Of a stretch of DNA of 64,000 nucleotides, positions 33,215-44,452 are shown in pieces; position 1 is the stretch's first letter; the number at the start of each line of letters is the position of its first letter. The notes below the pieces were generated by a model, which made no database searches, was not told where the DNA came from, and worked only from the letters and a program-made list of their open reading frames with translations. The DNA is from Trileptium ribeirensis (Eukaryota; Nematoda; Enoplea; Enoplida; Thoracostomopsidae): the NCBI GenBank assembly GCA_030248225.1, contig JASANE010001723.1, forward strand, positions 1 to 64,000, given 5' to 3'. The position numbers and the translations under genes are program-made.

Positions 33215-35065
33215 TAGATAATTTTGCTTTATTCTTCCTAACATTCCATCTAATCCAAAATTCGAAAAATTTAGTAACGATTAAGCGGTTTTTCATTTTG
33301 ACTATATGGCATAGCGGACAACACTCAAAGTAATGCCTTTCAGGGGTGTCTGATCAAGCAATGAATACTGTTGTAGTGATACAGGATCACTTTACCAAGA
33401 GTTGTAACTTTGCCGTTTTTCTCACAGCTGCCGATTTCGGGTTATGAGCCAATGTTTAAACAGGAACCCAATGTAAAATTTAGAAGAATTATTGGTTATG
33501 CTGGCTTCTTGATTGCAGAAGGTGAGTAATATGGGATTACATGGGTTAATTATTTACCAGTTAAACGCACTTTTTCAATCCTTGCACGTACACCAGATAC
33601 ATATATTAATAATCTGGAATATGGATCTGGCATGTTGCAGTATACTAAAGAATGCCCAAATTTGTCATGAATATTCATGTTCAGCCGTTTTTCAACATGT
33701 GCTGGATGGTTAATAGAGTGGGTCTATATAATTAGAGGTATCCATAGGTGGAGTAGCGTCGGAACTCCTAAGCCATATCTACAGCCACCCCTAAAGCCCG
33801 ACCGAAAGTTTTAAGAATTTTATTAATTATGAGCAATTTCCGCGTTTGCAAAAATCAATGTATCCTGCCGGAACTTTCTGCGATTAATCCGATGGATTTT
33901 GGACATAGATGTTGTACAGGTTTTTTGGGATGCTGAATATGGAGATATTAATGAATTTCAAAAGTTTTCGTCGTTTTTGGTTAATAGATTAACAAATAAA
34001 GGGTATTCTCAACTACCACTGGGCTTTTAATGCACGATATTCGAGAATGATATACCATATTTGTACCAAACCCACAGCTTTATAGAAAAATAACCCATTA
34101 TAGTATCTTGCCGCAAAAATATAGTCCACTAGTTGTGTCATTTACTATACGTTTGGTTATATCCAAGCTGAAGGTGACGACCTCGACTGTCCAAACAAAC
34201 TACTTTTCGAAATCATATTTTTGATGGTTAATATATATTGTCAAAATTATTACACAGTTAGGCATTAAGGTCTCTAATTCTGGCTTTGCTTTTTGTTTTA
34301 CCTTTTTATTTATTCGAGTATCATTAAAGTTCAGTTTTCACAGTAGTTGAGAATTCGCCGATTGAGGCGATTATATTATGGCATTGAGATATGTTGAAAA
34401 TGGCCGTCAGTGATTTGCTGCATATGATATGGCTTTGGAGTGAGCTGAAGAATCTGGCAGATTCGACTTCAATTTTTGATTAGTTTGTCATTCGGCAGTG
34501 TTATCGATATGGTGTGCCATCGTGTCTTAACGGTTCATCAATAATAAGGCACTGCAATGGGCTCACGTGTGAATTGAGTCTCGCCGGATTTGCGTCAACC
34601 GGAATTGCACTGCATTTTGCTCCGTTTGTAATCGCTTTGCGAGTTGCTAGAATGATGCTTTATATGTAGGATAGTTTCTGCGTCAAGCGTGAATTTTAAT
34701 TGCACTGTATTTATTATATTGTACTAAACAACAGCATAAAATTATTGAAAAGCATACGATACCTATTTCAAGGTCAAGCTAATATTGTCAGTATGTGTAT
34801 GTTGGCACTATATTTTGCACAAATCGCATTTCGTTATATTTGTGACAAAGGCTTTATCCCGGAAGTTATCGTTACGTAATTGAGCGGAGCGATAAGCGGA
34901 GTGTTTTTGTTTTCGTCACAGGGGAAAAATCGGCACTGTCTGTACGTCCGCCCGTCGAACTCCTCAATAACTACTTGGCCGATTAAAAAAGTTTTTGTTT
35001 GAAAGGCATAATACCCACACATGCAACACATGTAGTTTTTGTTCCAATTTGCTTTAGCTAATAAT
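33215..35065. other. Mostly unassigned, with two small coding-like patches
   Basis: About 33360-33450 on + reads VVVIQDHFTK then FAVFLTAADFG, faintly like the start of a Ty3/gypsy integrase core; too short to be sure. The possible exon at 33428-33521 is listed separately. Nothing else is recognised to 35065. Confidence 0.3.
33428..33521 (+). CDS. Possible exon, unrecognised
   Basis: The acceptor GTTTTTCTCACAG is pyrimidine-rich and the donor GTGAGT after GCAGAAG is near-consensus. The frame reads LPISGYEPMFKQEPN then VKFRRIIGYAGFLIAE. Phase 0 in and phase 1 out, which excludes it from the recognised VPS13 chain. It overlaps the integrase-like patch in another frame. Confidence 0.25.
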
Positions 35066-35071
35066 TAACTA

Positions 35072-35256
35072 CAGTACTCGCCAAAAATGACCGTCGCATT
35101 TCGAGCGAGCGAGTTCGAGCGAGTCTCGAGCGAGTCGCGAGCGAGTGGCTCGCTCGAGATTTCGCAACTATTTAAATTAATAGAAAATTCTATTTTTAGA
35201 ACAAATTTATTTCGAGCGAGTCGCGAGCGAGCGACAGTCATTTTTGGCGGGTACTG
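35072..35256. mobile_element. CAGTAC-ended miniature element, copy 3
   Basis: CAGTACTCGCCAAAAATGAC at the left and GTCATTTTTGGCGGGTACTG at the right, flanked by TA on both sides (35070-35071 and 35257-35258). The interior GAGCGAGTCGCGAGCGAG repeats are in the opposite orientation to copy 1. 185 bp. Confidence 0.85.
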
Positions 35257-35344
35257 TATATAATTAGTTAAGCGTGTTAGCCTTTTTATAGCATTTTCAA
35301 ACAAAAATTGCTTATTTTTCAATGAATAATTAGTGTAATGTTAT

Positions 35345-35950
35345 TATTTTGGTGCATCTACTACATTCCGCCGTGCTGATTATGAATCTGGTGTGTATTG
35401 CTATTCGAGGAAGGTAAAACAGTCAGTTAATCAGCTAATTACTAAATAATGATTAATTAGCTATTTTTTGAAAATTGACAAAGTGTTCAGAAATGAAAAT
35501 CAATTGCACAGGGGGGGTTTCTATGTCTCTGATCACGAATATGACATTTCTGGAGCTCTAAAACTTGGCCGTATGAGCTAATTAATTAATTAGCTAATTT
35601 GTTAATGTTATGCAAATTTTAAAATCACGTCAAAATTGCTAACTTTTTGCGCTCAGGGGTTTTCGATGCGGCTGACCATGAATATGTGGCTTTTAAAACT
35701 ATATGATATCATGCACGCTAATTAGTTAATTAATTAGCTAAATAGTTGATATATAATAGTTAATTTTCAGCTAGCTAGCTTTTTGTATGATGAATTTGAT
35801 ATTAATAATAATTGTCTAAAACGTGATACTTATTATAAATTGAAAAAATATTTAGTTGAAAAACGTGTATACATAAATAAGATACCAAGTATTTTGCCTA
35901 TTGCTCCGCTCGGTTTTTTGTAATGTTATTACGTTTACTAGTATAATATA
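35345..35950. repeat. TAATTAGCTAATTA-rich dispersed repeat, copy 2
   Basis: The longest copy. The start ATTATGAATCTGGTGTGTAT is shared with 47310, the centre AAAGTGTTCAGAAATGAAAA and GATCACGAATATGACATTTC with the other copies, and the end GCTCCGCTCGG then TTACGTTTACTAGT. Confidence 0.75.
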
Positions 35951-38205
35951 TAGGCTTCTTCATAATACAATTTTCTGACTTTTTTAATTCATTTTTCTTA
36001 CCTTTTTTGATATTGTAATAAATTTTTCTTTTATGTTTTCCAGTTGTGGGTAATTCATATTTTGACTGATTGTCGCAGAACCGACAGTTTGCCTAATCGG
36101 CAGCTATTGCAACATGTACCCACGAAATGGTTGAAATTAACAGTCGTATTAATTTAGCGTGTCAAATGTAATAGGTTTGAGTTTTCGATTTAAAACAAAT
36201 CAACGTAAATCGACTTCCTGAAACAAAAGTAGTTTCAGTTGCGCCGTCCCGGAATGAGCTCAGCTAGATTAATTTGGCACCAAAAATATCGCTTCAAATA
36301 GGGCTTAAGGTGAGTAGCCTAATTACTCGACATTTCACTACCGAAATGCGAAATTGTTATAGTAGGTCGAGTCAAAAAGGGATCCGACAAAACATGTTAT
36401 GCATTATAGCTCGACAAATGTGATTAATGCTTATTTTGTGGAGCGAAAAATCCTCTATAGTACTGTGTATAATGCTTTGTTACATGACCCTCATAGGATG
36501 TCGCATTTCAGTCAAAATAGGTCCTAATGGGCTCACGCTACCCAAAATACACGAAAACCGCAATATATTCGTAGGCGCTGGGCTATATAGGTGTTAATAT
36601 TTTGATTTTGTACAACAATTCTTTTTAAATATGTGGGCATTGTGAATCAACAAGCCGGTATATCTCCTCAGCTTTTCAAGCAATATTATTCGATGCTCGA
36701 CTCATTTTGTAAATTACCGCTCAAATAGTTGTGTACGTACTGTAAATCTGTAATACTCAGAATTCATCACATGTGGCGATGATACAAGCTACCAGCTTTA
36801 GCAACTTTTGTGGGCAAATTACCACTTTACGTATAAAACAATGCTGGATCATGATACCAATTTATGAGAAACTAGAAGAGTATGTCACTCAGTCACATTC
36901 ATTTATGTGATGTGCCATGTCTAATGATCGTAATCGTTTTTCAAGTGTACCATCTGTGGATTGCATCGTTTACGCCGCATGGCTCTCGGGGTCGGGGGGC
37001 TTGGGAAATCCACCACCTTTTAAAGTGTCTTGGGTATACCAATTATCAGTTTCCTATAACCAATAAGATTAGTGGAATGATAGGAATCGCCGAGAGCTGT
37101 TAATACTGGTTGACTCTCGCTGGTTATTGGTGACCCAAGAATTCGGGAACAGGACAGAGGCTGGGGCGGCAGCTGTCCCCGGATATCAAGCTGGGACGGC
37201 ACATCTTTCGTTCAGCCACCCTCCTCCGTATAAAATAGCGTAGGCATGCCAATTCTACCCAAATTCGCCCGGAGGTTTTTCAGTTTACCCAAAAATTCGC
37301 GGTAGGTGGGAGAGGGATTATGGCTTGAGAAAGGCGAGTGAGCGCTTTAGGGAGGAGCCGCCTTAACCCTTATGGCTACCCATGGCTTAGATGCTTTATT
37401 TAACTTGTCTCAGACCTGTTTTATCTTATCTTGCCCTAACGATTTATCTTAGCTTTCCCGGGCGTCTGTGATGACCTGATAGTTGGTACGCCCAGAACAC
37501 TTTTGGGCATTTTAATTGATACCTCCTATTAAAAACCGGGGGACGCCCACAATTTTTTGTGGAATAGGTTGAAAAACGTTCACGTTATGGAATAAAAGGC
37601 AAAGTACGTGAATGTGGTCAAATATCATAGTGTGTGACAAATTTGTGTTGTGAACTACTGTTGACACTTACTATCATAACTGATGTCGGTAAATAACAAA
37701 TGCCAGCTTACAAAACATACATGGTTCTGAAACCACGTAACGAGCTGCGTCGAGGTACACACATGTAGTTAACAGGGATCCCGATGTATTTGCATTTGAT
37801 GTTATTGTAGAGCAAATTTTTTTCAAGCAAGGGATCCTGTGGCTGATTTATTTGTGTTAACGGTCTTCGCCAGAAAAGTTGGTTTTTTCGCTCAACATTT
37901 GGTTCATGTTCGTTCGAGAAATTTGAAATTACGTCGGAAAAGTTTTCGGATTTTCTCGATACCTAATGGAAATATTTTGCCTCCCTCAATCAAAATTTGT
38001 TGCGACTTCTGTCAGATGTTAGTCCGTTTAACATTCAGCTTGTAGTCATTTCTGGGGTGTGTATGTGTGCATGACATGAAACGAAGCCAAGTCTTTCTAT
38101 TATTGGGGAAGTGTGGCCATCAACTTATGGTTGACACATATGTAAAAGCAGACGAGAATACGATTTTGTGTTTTCCCATTCACTTTGGGTACTTTATGCA
38201 ATCCT
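35951..38205. other. No recognised gene
   Basis: Intron sequence without a supported exon. Open frames at 36882-37103 and 37839-38045 have no splice context that I trust. Confidence 0.4.
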
Positions 38206-38210
38206 GCCAG

Positions 38211-38240
38211 GCTGGGCTTAAGCTTAACTACGAGCTAATG
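38211..38240 (+). CDS. Possible 30-nt micro-exon
   Basis: An ATCCTGCCAG acceptor and a GTAAGC donor bracket 10 codons reading AGLKLNYELM, phase 0 at both ends. The text faintly resembles the G-L-x-L-x-Y part of the VPS13 NKTGL motif, but that is weak. Very short, so chance is likely. Confidence 0.15.
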
Positions 38241-38514
38241 GTAAGCTCAGAGATGGGATAAGTCTAGGAATGTACTAACAATTTAGCTTTTCCTATCGCT
38301 GCTAAATCCTTTTATTTGCTTTTAATTTTGTTTTCGAGGCAGTTGTTTTCGATAATCTCAATAAATTTCTCTTTGGGAGTCTAACTACATATTTCTATAT
38401 GATGAAATATTCTTATTTGCTACAATACATATCTGATTTTTTATACGATTTTATGTTGAGCCTCTGACTTCTCGAATTGGGATGACATTTAGTTTTTTTT
38501 ATTTCTAACTTCAG

Positions 38515-38610
38515 ACATGGGTCCCAGAATTGAGTCCTCAAATTGAATGCGTTGATTTTATGGAGTTAGTCGAACATCCGGGAATATTTAGCTTGTCGGC
38601 CAAATACCAG
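38515..38610 (+). CDS. Possible 96-nt cassette exon inside the giant VPS13 intron
   Basis: A textbook acceptor (TTTTTTTTATTTCTAACTTCAG, with branch-like TCTAAC) precedes 38515, and GTATTT follows CAG at 38610. It encodes 32 residues, TWVPELSPQIECVDF then MELVEHPGIFSLSAKYQ, phase 0 at both ends like every recognised VPS13 exon, so it could be included without changing the frame. I see no clear family match, and the flanking exons already join well without it. Confidence 0.4.
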
Positions 38611-38825
38611 GTATTTTGTACTAGTGTGCATTTTGTGCGTGTGTGGCGTTTCCGTTTCCAGTCGTTTTGTGTTAGAAAGTAGCGACGTTGCATGCTATCG
38701 TATTTTAATCACCAAACTTTTGATGTAACCTCGCCCAATGAGTTGTTGCTAAATACAGATAGGCACAACACTGTCCGGATTCGCCAGAAATCCGTTTCTT
38801 TGTCGTAGCGATAATCGGATTGTAA

Positions 38826-39170
38826 TTTAGTGCTGCAGTTGATTGCGGTAGCGATCATGCCTCGTGTAGGTGGTAGGTTGGTTTGTAGTTTAATGATCCG
38901 GTAGTCTGCGGTAGCAATTATTCTGCGTGTAGGCGGTAGTCGGCTTGTAGTTTAGTGATTCGGTTATTTGCATTGGTAATCATTCCCCGTGTAGGTGGTA
39001 GTTGGTTTGAAGTTTAGGGTTCGGGTTCCTTGAGGGCGCGATCATCCCACGTGTATGTGGTAGTCGATTTGTAGTTTAGCGATACGGTTATTTACGGTAG
39101 CGATCATTCCGCCTGTAGGTGGTAGTCGGGTTTGTAGCTTAGTGATCGGGTTTTTTGCGGTAGCCGTCAA
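38826..39170. repeat. ~61-bp tandem array, ~5.5 copies
   Basis: The unit is marked by GGTAGCGATCATTCC, GTGTAGGTGGTAGTCGG and TTGTAGTTTAGTGAT, repeated with about 10-20% differences. Confidence 0.8.
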
Positions 39171-39661
39171 TCCTGATCGATCCACAGCATTACGAAAAGT
39201 GGGGGGGGCACGGAAATTTGAAACTGGGAAGGGCATAAATGTAAAAATGTTCTATATTTATATTTATTTCGAGATATTGTAACTGATTTGATTTATTATA
39301 TATTTTCAGGCTGTAACACATCGTTTCAGCACTAGAAATAGTAGTATTTAATACTTAAAAATTAATTACTATACAGAAAACATTATTTTAAAGACATTAA
39401 TACTGATAAATTTAGTTGACCGCAGAGATTTCTGGTGGGTGTGGGAGGCAAACATAGGAGATTTGAAAAACGGGTTTCCCCCAACCAGCATGAACAGGCC
39501 ATATCCCCCTTTAGGTACCCGCCTTCCCTCCCCTTATAGTAATCCTTAATTTTCCCCTTATCCTCCCCCTATATTGTGTGCCCCCACACAAATTTACTAA
39601 AATGAACATCTCCCTCTCTCTCCCCCTGGCTAAAAAAATGAAAAAAAAACACCAAATGTAA

Positions 39662-39680
39662 CAGGGTCGTTCCGACCCTG
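39662..39680. repeat. Small perfect hairpin
   Basis: CAGGGTCG-TTC-CGACCCTG: an 8-bp stem with a 3-nt loop. Function unknown. Confidence 0.5.
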
Positions 39681-39811
39681 CCACGGATACTTTAGGACAA
39701 CTACACCCAAAATTGGATTGGGATACGTCGGATAGGGCTGGTCACGTACAAGGGTCGCCTCGCACCAGCGGACATTCTGCAGGAAGGTATAGACCGTGTG
39801 GTTTACGTTAA

Positions 39812-40275
39812 TATTTTGTATAAAATGTGCAGGTTATTTGTATACAATGTGCAAGTTATTTTGTATACAATGTGCAAGTTATTTTGTATAAAATGTGCAA
39901 GTTATTTTGTATAAAATGTGCAAGTTATTTTGTATAAAATGTGCAAGTTATTTTGTATAAAATGTGCAAGTTATTTTGTATAAAATGTGCAAGTTATTTT
40001 GTATAAAATGTGCAAGTTATTTTGTATAAAATGTGCAAGTTATTTTGTATAAAATGTGCAAGTTATTTTGTATAAAATGTGCAAGTTATTTTGTATAAAA
40101 TGTGCAAGTTATTTTGTATAAAATGTGCAAGTTATTTTGTATAAAATGTGCAAGTTATTTCTGTATAAAATGTGCAGTTATTTGTATGAAATGTGCAGTT
40201 TGTTTTGCATAAAATGTACAGTTCATTTTGTATAAAAATGTGCATATTAACATTTTGTGTAAAAATAATGTGCAG
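39812..40275. repeat. 23-bp satellite, ~15 regular copies with decayed edges
   Basis: The unit GTTATTTTGTATAAAATGTG plus CAA repeats head to tail almost without change from about 39860 to 40160. Variants (TATACAATG at the left; GTTTGTTTTGCATAAAATGT and shorter forms at the right) mark both edges. Spacerless and uniform, so not a CRISPR array. Confidence 0.9.
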
Positions 40276-41180
40276 TCTCGCATAAACATGTCGTTTGGCC
40301 CAATGGACCATTTTGCATTATTGTAATCCGTCAGGGACGAGTGTTCCAATCGGTCCCCAAATTGCGAGGAAAGGAGCCCCAACCGACCTGTAGAACTGAG
40401 AATAGAGTACTACGCCGACGACAGTTGGAAGGCAGTCGACAACTCAACCGGTAGGTATTCGTGTTATAGGGTTGACGGTTACGACCGTCCGGGAATAGGA
40501 GGCCCCTGGCTGCACGTTCAGGAAAACACGTCTGTTAAGACCGAAATCAAAAATGTTAAGTTTACTTGGTTATAATAATATATTAGGTAATGGTTATGGA
40601 AAACAACAAGCTAGAATAGACGGAAATCACACTTTGGTAGCACTTGTAACTATAGGGGATGACGGATGCCGGGCTCGTTCAAAGGTCCGTCGCCGTCTGC
40701 GATATCATGGTACGGAAAATAACCAGAGTAGGCTGGTGAAACGCTTTGAAAATTGCAAATAGATATTCAAAGGCCCTCCGGACAACGCCGCAACTTCGCT
40801 TGTAACACGTAGAGACAATCGCTACTTACGCTAGGTAGGACTGTCATCAGGGAACCCGGACCATCACTTTCCATGTAGTTAGGATGCATCATATATAAAA
40901 TATATACATGTATCTATTCATGTGTGTATGCTGTGGACAACCTTTAAACCAACCGGCCTTGTTTCTGCGACCTATTGTAGTATGCAACTAATACGAACCC
41001 CACTTTCTAACACTCTCGCCGCCACACCCCGCGTCAGAATCGGTGCACGCGACCCCTCGTTTTGTTCACCGTGATTAGTTGAATCCAACCATATGCTTTG
41101 TACCTGTGCCCGAATCCCCGCTGACCCGCGATAGCCACAGGAAGTGCCTAGAAAGCAGTCGTCAACTGTTGATGGGCGCC
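40276..41180. other. Unassigned, higher GC than neighbours
   Basis: The first part of a roughly 5.7-kb block whose composition is clearly richer in GC than the rest. A 69-codon + frame (40553-40762) has a basic, Arg-rich end (ARSKVRRRLRYHG). No family recognised. Confidence 0.35.
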
Positions 41181-41189
41181 GACAATTCG

Positions 41190-41480
41190 AGATTTTTCAC
41201 TCTACTCTAAAATGGGCGCATCACCCCTCGTTAGATTTGTCTCGATGAGACATCTCCAAAAATACCCGGCGGATCTCGCTCCGCCGCTCCGTTAACCCGC
41301 ACGACCAACAAACGCGCCCCCCATCGTTGCCTCGACTCTCTCTAATCGCACCAATTTTAGCACCACTTTTACTTCTACCGCCCCGATGGCGGTATCACCC
41401 CTCGTTCAAATCGTCGTTGGACGCTGAGTCCAACGATACCTGGCGGGCGTCGTTCCGCCCATCCGTTAACGCAGGAGAGC
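41190..41480. repeat. Two diverged ~173-bp GC-rich monomers
   Basis: ATCACCCCTCGTT occurs at about 41221 and 41394, followed in both by a self-complementary stretch (GTCTCGATGAGAC and GGACGCTGAGTCC), a CCAACGATACC/CCAAAAATACC block, GGCGG..CGCT/GTTCCGCC and CCGTTAACGC/CCGTTAACCC. They resemble promoter-type monomers in front of some retrotransposons, but I cannot link them to coding sequence. Confidence 0.55.
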
Positions 41481-41709
41481 CCGCTAAACGCCCCCATACT
41501 AATACACATCCGAACCCACAAATGGGTTCCAACCCGCTTTTACGTCTACCCCCCTCGAGTTTGGTATCAATCGACCCCGTTTTTCGTCCTGGGACCGAAT
41601 TTGGCCCCAGCCCCTCGAAAATCGCCTCGGATTCCCCTTGTCCCGCTTCCCTTCCCACACCCGCCTCGTGTCCTCGCTGTCCTTTCGCTTTTGACCTCGT
41701 TCTCTCTTT

Positions 41710-41730
41710 AACCGACGCTTCTAGTCGGTT
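41710..41730. repeat. Perfect 7-bp hairpin followed by T-rich tract
   Basis: AACCGAC-GCTTCTA-GTCGGTT, followed by TTCTTTTG. In a bacterium this would suggest a terminator; in this eukaryotic context it may instead be RNA structure in an element's leader. Confidence 0.5.
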
Positions 41731-41785
41731 TTCTTTTGTCGTCGTTGTTGTTGTTGTGTTTGCTGTGCGTTGTGTTTGTGTCTAT

Positions 41786-41811
41786 CCTGAGCGACCTTTC
41801 TGTCGCTCAGG
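41786..41811. repeat. Perfect 10-bp hairpin
   Basis: CCTGAGCGAC-CTTTCT-GTCGCTCAGG. The stem is uninterrupted and GC-rich. It lies 56 bp after the previous hairpin and inside a GT-rich stretch. Confidence 0.75.
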
Positions 41812-44319
41812 ACGCCGAAATGTCTAGCGTGTGTTGTGTATGTTTGTATATGTGTTCGTGTGTCTTTTATGAGTATCCGATATATATATATATATGTATA
41901 TAACGATATATAAGGACATAGAAAAAAACGGACGGACGAGGACACTACGTACTAAAATTCGTAAAATTTCAGAGTTTTACGGACGGACAAAGATGGACGT
42001 ATAGGACGAACGGGGGGTGACTTTAGGGCCCTCCCGCGGACTCTAGGGGGCCTGGAGCAGGGCGCCCGACAACTTAGGAGTGCGTTAAGGCTTGCCCCGT
42101 CTCTGACCTCGAGACGGACGCTCTCGCGTTATTGGTTTCCCCCCCGGCGAGACTTCGAAGTGCCGGCAATCGCATACAAATCCCAAATTAGCTCAAATTT
42201 TTCTAACATTTTTGGATGTCCTCGCGTACTAGGGTCATCTGCTAGATTCGATTTAGCTTAATTAGGACGTCGGCAAGTCGAGGACAACAAAGGCCGAGTT
42301 GATGTTTGCCGACTCGGGATATGCTGGGAAGAGCAAATAGTTCGAATTATGAGCAGATTGTCACGCTAATTGGGGCTGGAGAAGGAAATTGCGTGACCCA
42401 AAACCATTTGAAATAGCTTAAGTTACGCTAGGACCGGAAAGAGTTCAAATCTTGTTAGGATAGGATCTGACTTCGCTGGACATCCGGCGATGAGGACGGG
42501 AAATTGGAACTTCAAAATTTACTTTTCTTGGGAGAATTTGGACAAAAAATCACAGATGGTCAACTTCCGAGTACTCGGAAGATTCAAACTCTAAGTCGGC
42601 AAGTTTAATTGACGCCGACTCTCCCTAAGGACATCGACGGTTTACGGTAGCCGTCAAGATTCAATTTTCCGGAAGTGTCCCCAATTGGACACTGAACTAA
42701 AGCTCAAGAAAAATGGGCGTTGCCCGACCGACGACGATTGGATGGCGACAAAATCGCCATCGTAACATACAGGCGAAAAATTCGAGGCGACGACCAACGC
42801 GTCGACTCGTGGAATCAGTTCGACTTCGACAGCGCGGAGTTCGGTCGACTTTACTGACCGGCTCTGACGCGTAGTTTTAACGTGTTTAGTTTTCACGCAG
42901 CTCTGTTTGTTTTCGCTTTTCGTTTGCCTCGGATCGACTCGATGGGCGAAAGATTTCCGCGCAGGTACATACCTCGCGAAGGGGGTTCAGCTGGTGCTGC
43001 CCCAAGGATCGACAGTCGTAAGTGTCAGGAAGGCTTGGTGACAACAGGGGTTTATTTTCCCTGTTAATTGAAGAGTAACAGACTGTTCGTTAAGTTGTCC
43101 CGGAATGTAGCACACCCTTCGTACTTAGGTAGAAACATTCTCGTTCGGATCCTAGATCCCGGGTTCTCACCGAAATGCTACACACAACCCATTCCTGGAA
43201 TCAATCATTAAAATCGAGTTCCGACGTAGGAGACGTTAGGCGATTCGGGATGTACCCGAATAGAGTGCAGTGAGGACTGAGCAAACCAATGCGAAGTCTT
43301 TCTGATTCCCCGTGGTCTTAGGTAAGGTACAACAAAGTGGACGCTTCTCGTCCAGGCTTTTTACATGACTTGCTTCTTTTGAGTTAGGATCGACGAATTT
43401 TCCTGAGCAGACCACGGTAAAATTTTCGGAGCATGTATGCCATGGAAATTTAGGAATTGTTCAATGGTTTACCATCATGGTTTCCAAATTTGTAGCTTAG
43501 TTGAACGTTCCATGCTCATGCCGTGTTTGGGCTTGGACAGAAATGCAGATTAGGGACGGAGGACTAGCCTCTGTCGGGTTTTAGGAAACCCTTAAAATTT
43601 CACTTTACTCTTGAGCTAAGCAAATTTGGGAATACAAAAGACATATCAAATTCTAGGTGTTATCACTTGAGTTTAAGGTGTTTGCTGTCTAGGGATCGTC
43701 TCGATTTACATCGTTTGATTTTGACTTTAAGGCATTTCAATCGCTTCTGTGCGTATCTCATTATAGTGCGAGTTCCTTCGTGACGACTGACTGGATCAAC
43801 CCAGAACATCCCACTAGGGCCCGCCTTATTCAAAAAATAAGCCGGAGGGTCACGCCTCCAGCTGAGCAAAATTTAGTCGACTCGGACTGACGGTGCCGAT
43901 GGGGCATCATTTGGCTGTAATACACCAGTGGTGGACGCAAATAAAAATGCAATCAAAGCAATTAAGTTTACTAGCGTCCCCCATCACAATTTGCAATGGT
44001 TTTTGTCCCTAGGAAACAGAATTAAAAGTTTGACCCCTACGCCGCCACTAGATATCACTTTTACGGGAGAAACACATTGTGTCCCCGCCTTAAACAAAAT
44101 TTTAAGACCTTCTAAAACTAAAGAAAACTTACCTCCTCGCCTTGGCCGTTTCGGCCCCAAATCGGGCGAGCGCAAAACCCTTTTTTCTTTTCAGAGCGAG
44201 TTGATCGCTGAGTTTAGCTTTTCCTTGATTTTTACTCGGTTTGCCCGTTAGGCTATGTATTATGTATGCCCGGTTTTGCTTTCTCTATACTTTCAGTATC
44301 AGCCCGTTAGGTTTTCCCG

Positions 44320-44395
44320 TATTGCGAATTGAACCTGCACGGAGAATTTAAGTCCGCTGCAGTTTTACATGTCTTAACCATTCAGCCACAAGAAC
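44320..44395 (-). repeat. tRNA-like sequence (pseudo-tRNA or SINE head)
   Basis: On the - strand TGGCTGAATGGTTAAG resembles a type II tRNA A box and GGTTCAATTCG, about 40 nt later, a B box. Between them CTGCA...CGGA pairs with TCCG.TGCAG. The acceptor and T stems do not pair properly, so it is not an intact tRNA. Confidence 0.35.
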
Positions 44396-44426
44396 ACATC
44401 GACTTTTGTTATTGAGTCGATAATAA

Positions 44427-44452
44427 CTCAACTGCAGTACACTGCAGTTGAG
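44427..44452. repeat. Perfect 12-bp palindrome
   Basis: CTCAACTGCAGT-AC-ACTGCAGTTGAG. With only a 2-nt centre it can extrude as a cruciform or bind a dimeric protein. Nearby GACACTGCAATGACGCAGTG continues the theme. Confidence 0.75.

Noticed and set aside
39812..40275. CRISPR-like array
   Set aside because: The 23-bp repeats are directly joined with no unique spacers, in a eukaryotic intron. It is a satellite.
41327..41827. Longest open frame in the window (166 codons, +)
   Set aside because: It runs through GC-rich monomers, a GTT microsatellite (a run of Val) and a perfect hairpin, has no domain and no splice context. It is explained by composition.
41881..41899. TA microsatellite as a promoter element
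   Set aside because: A simple repeat with no associated gene start.
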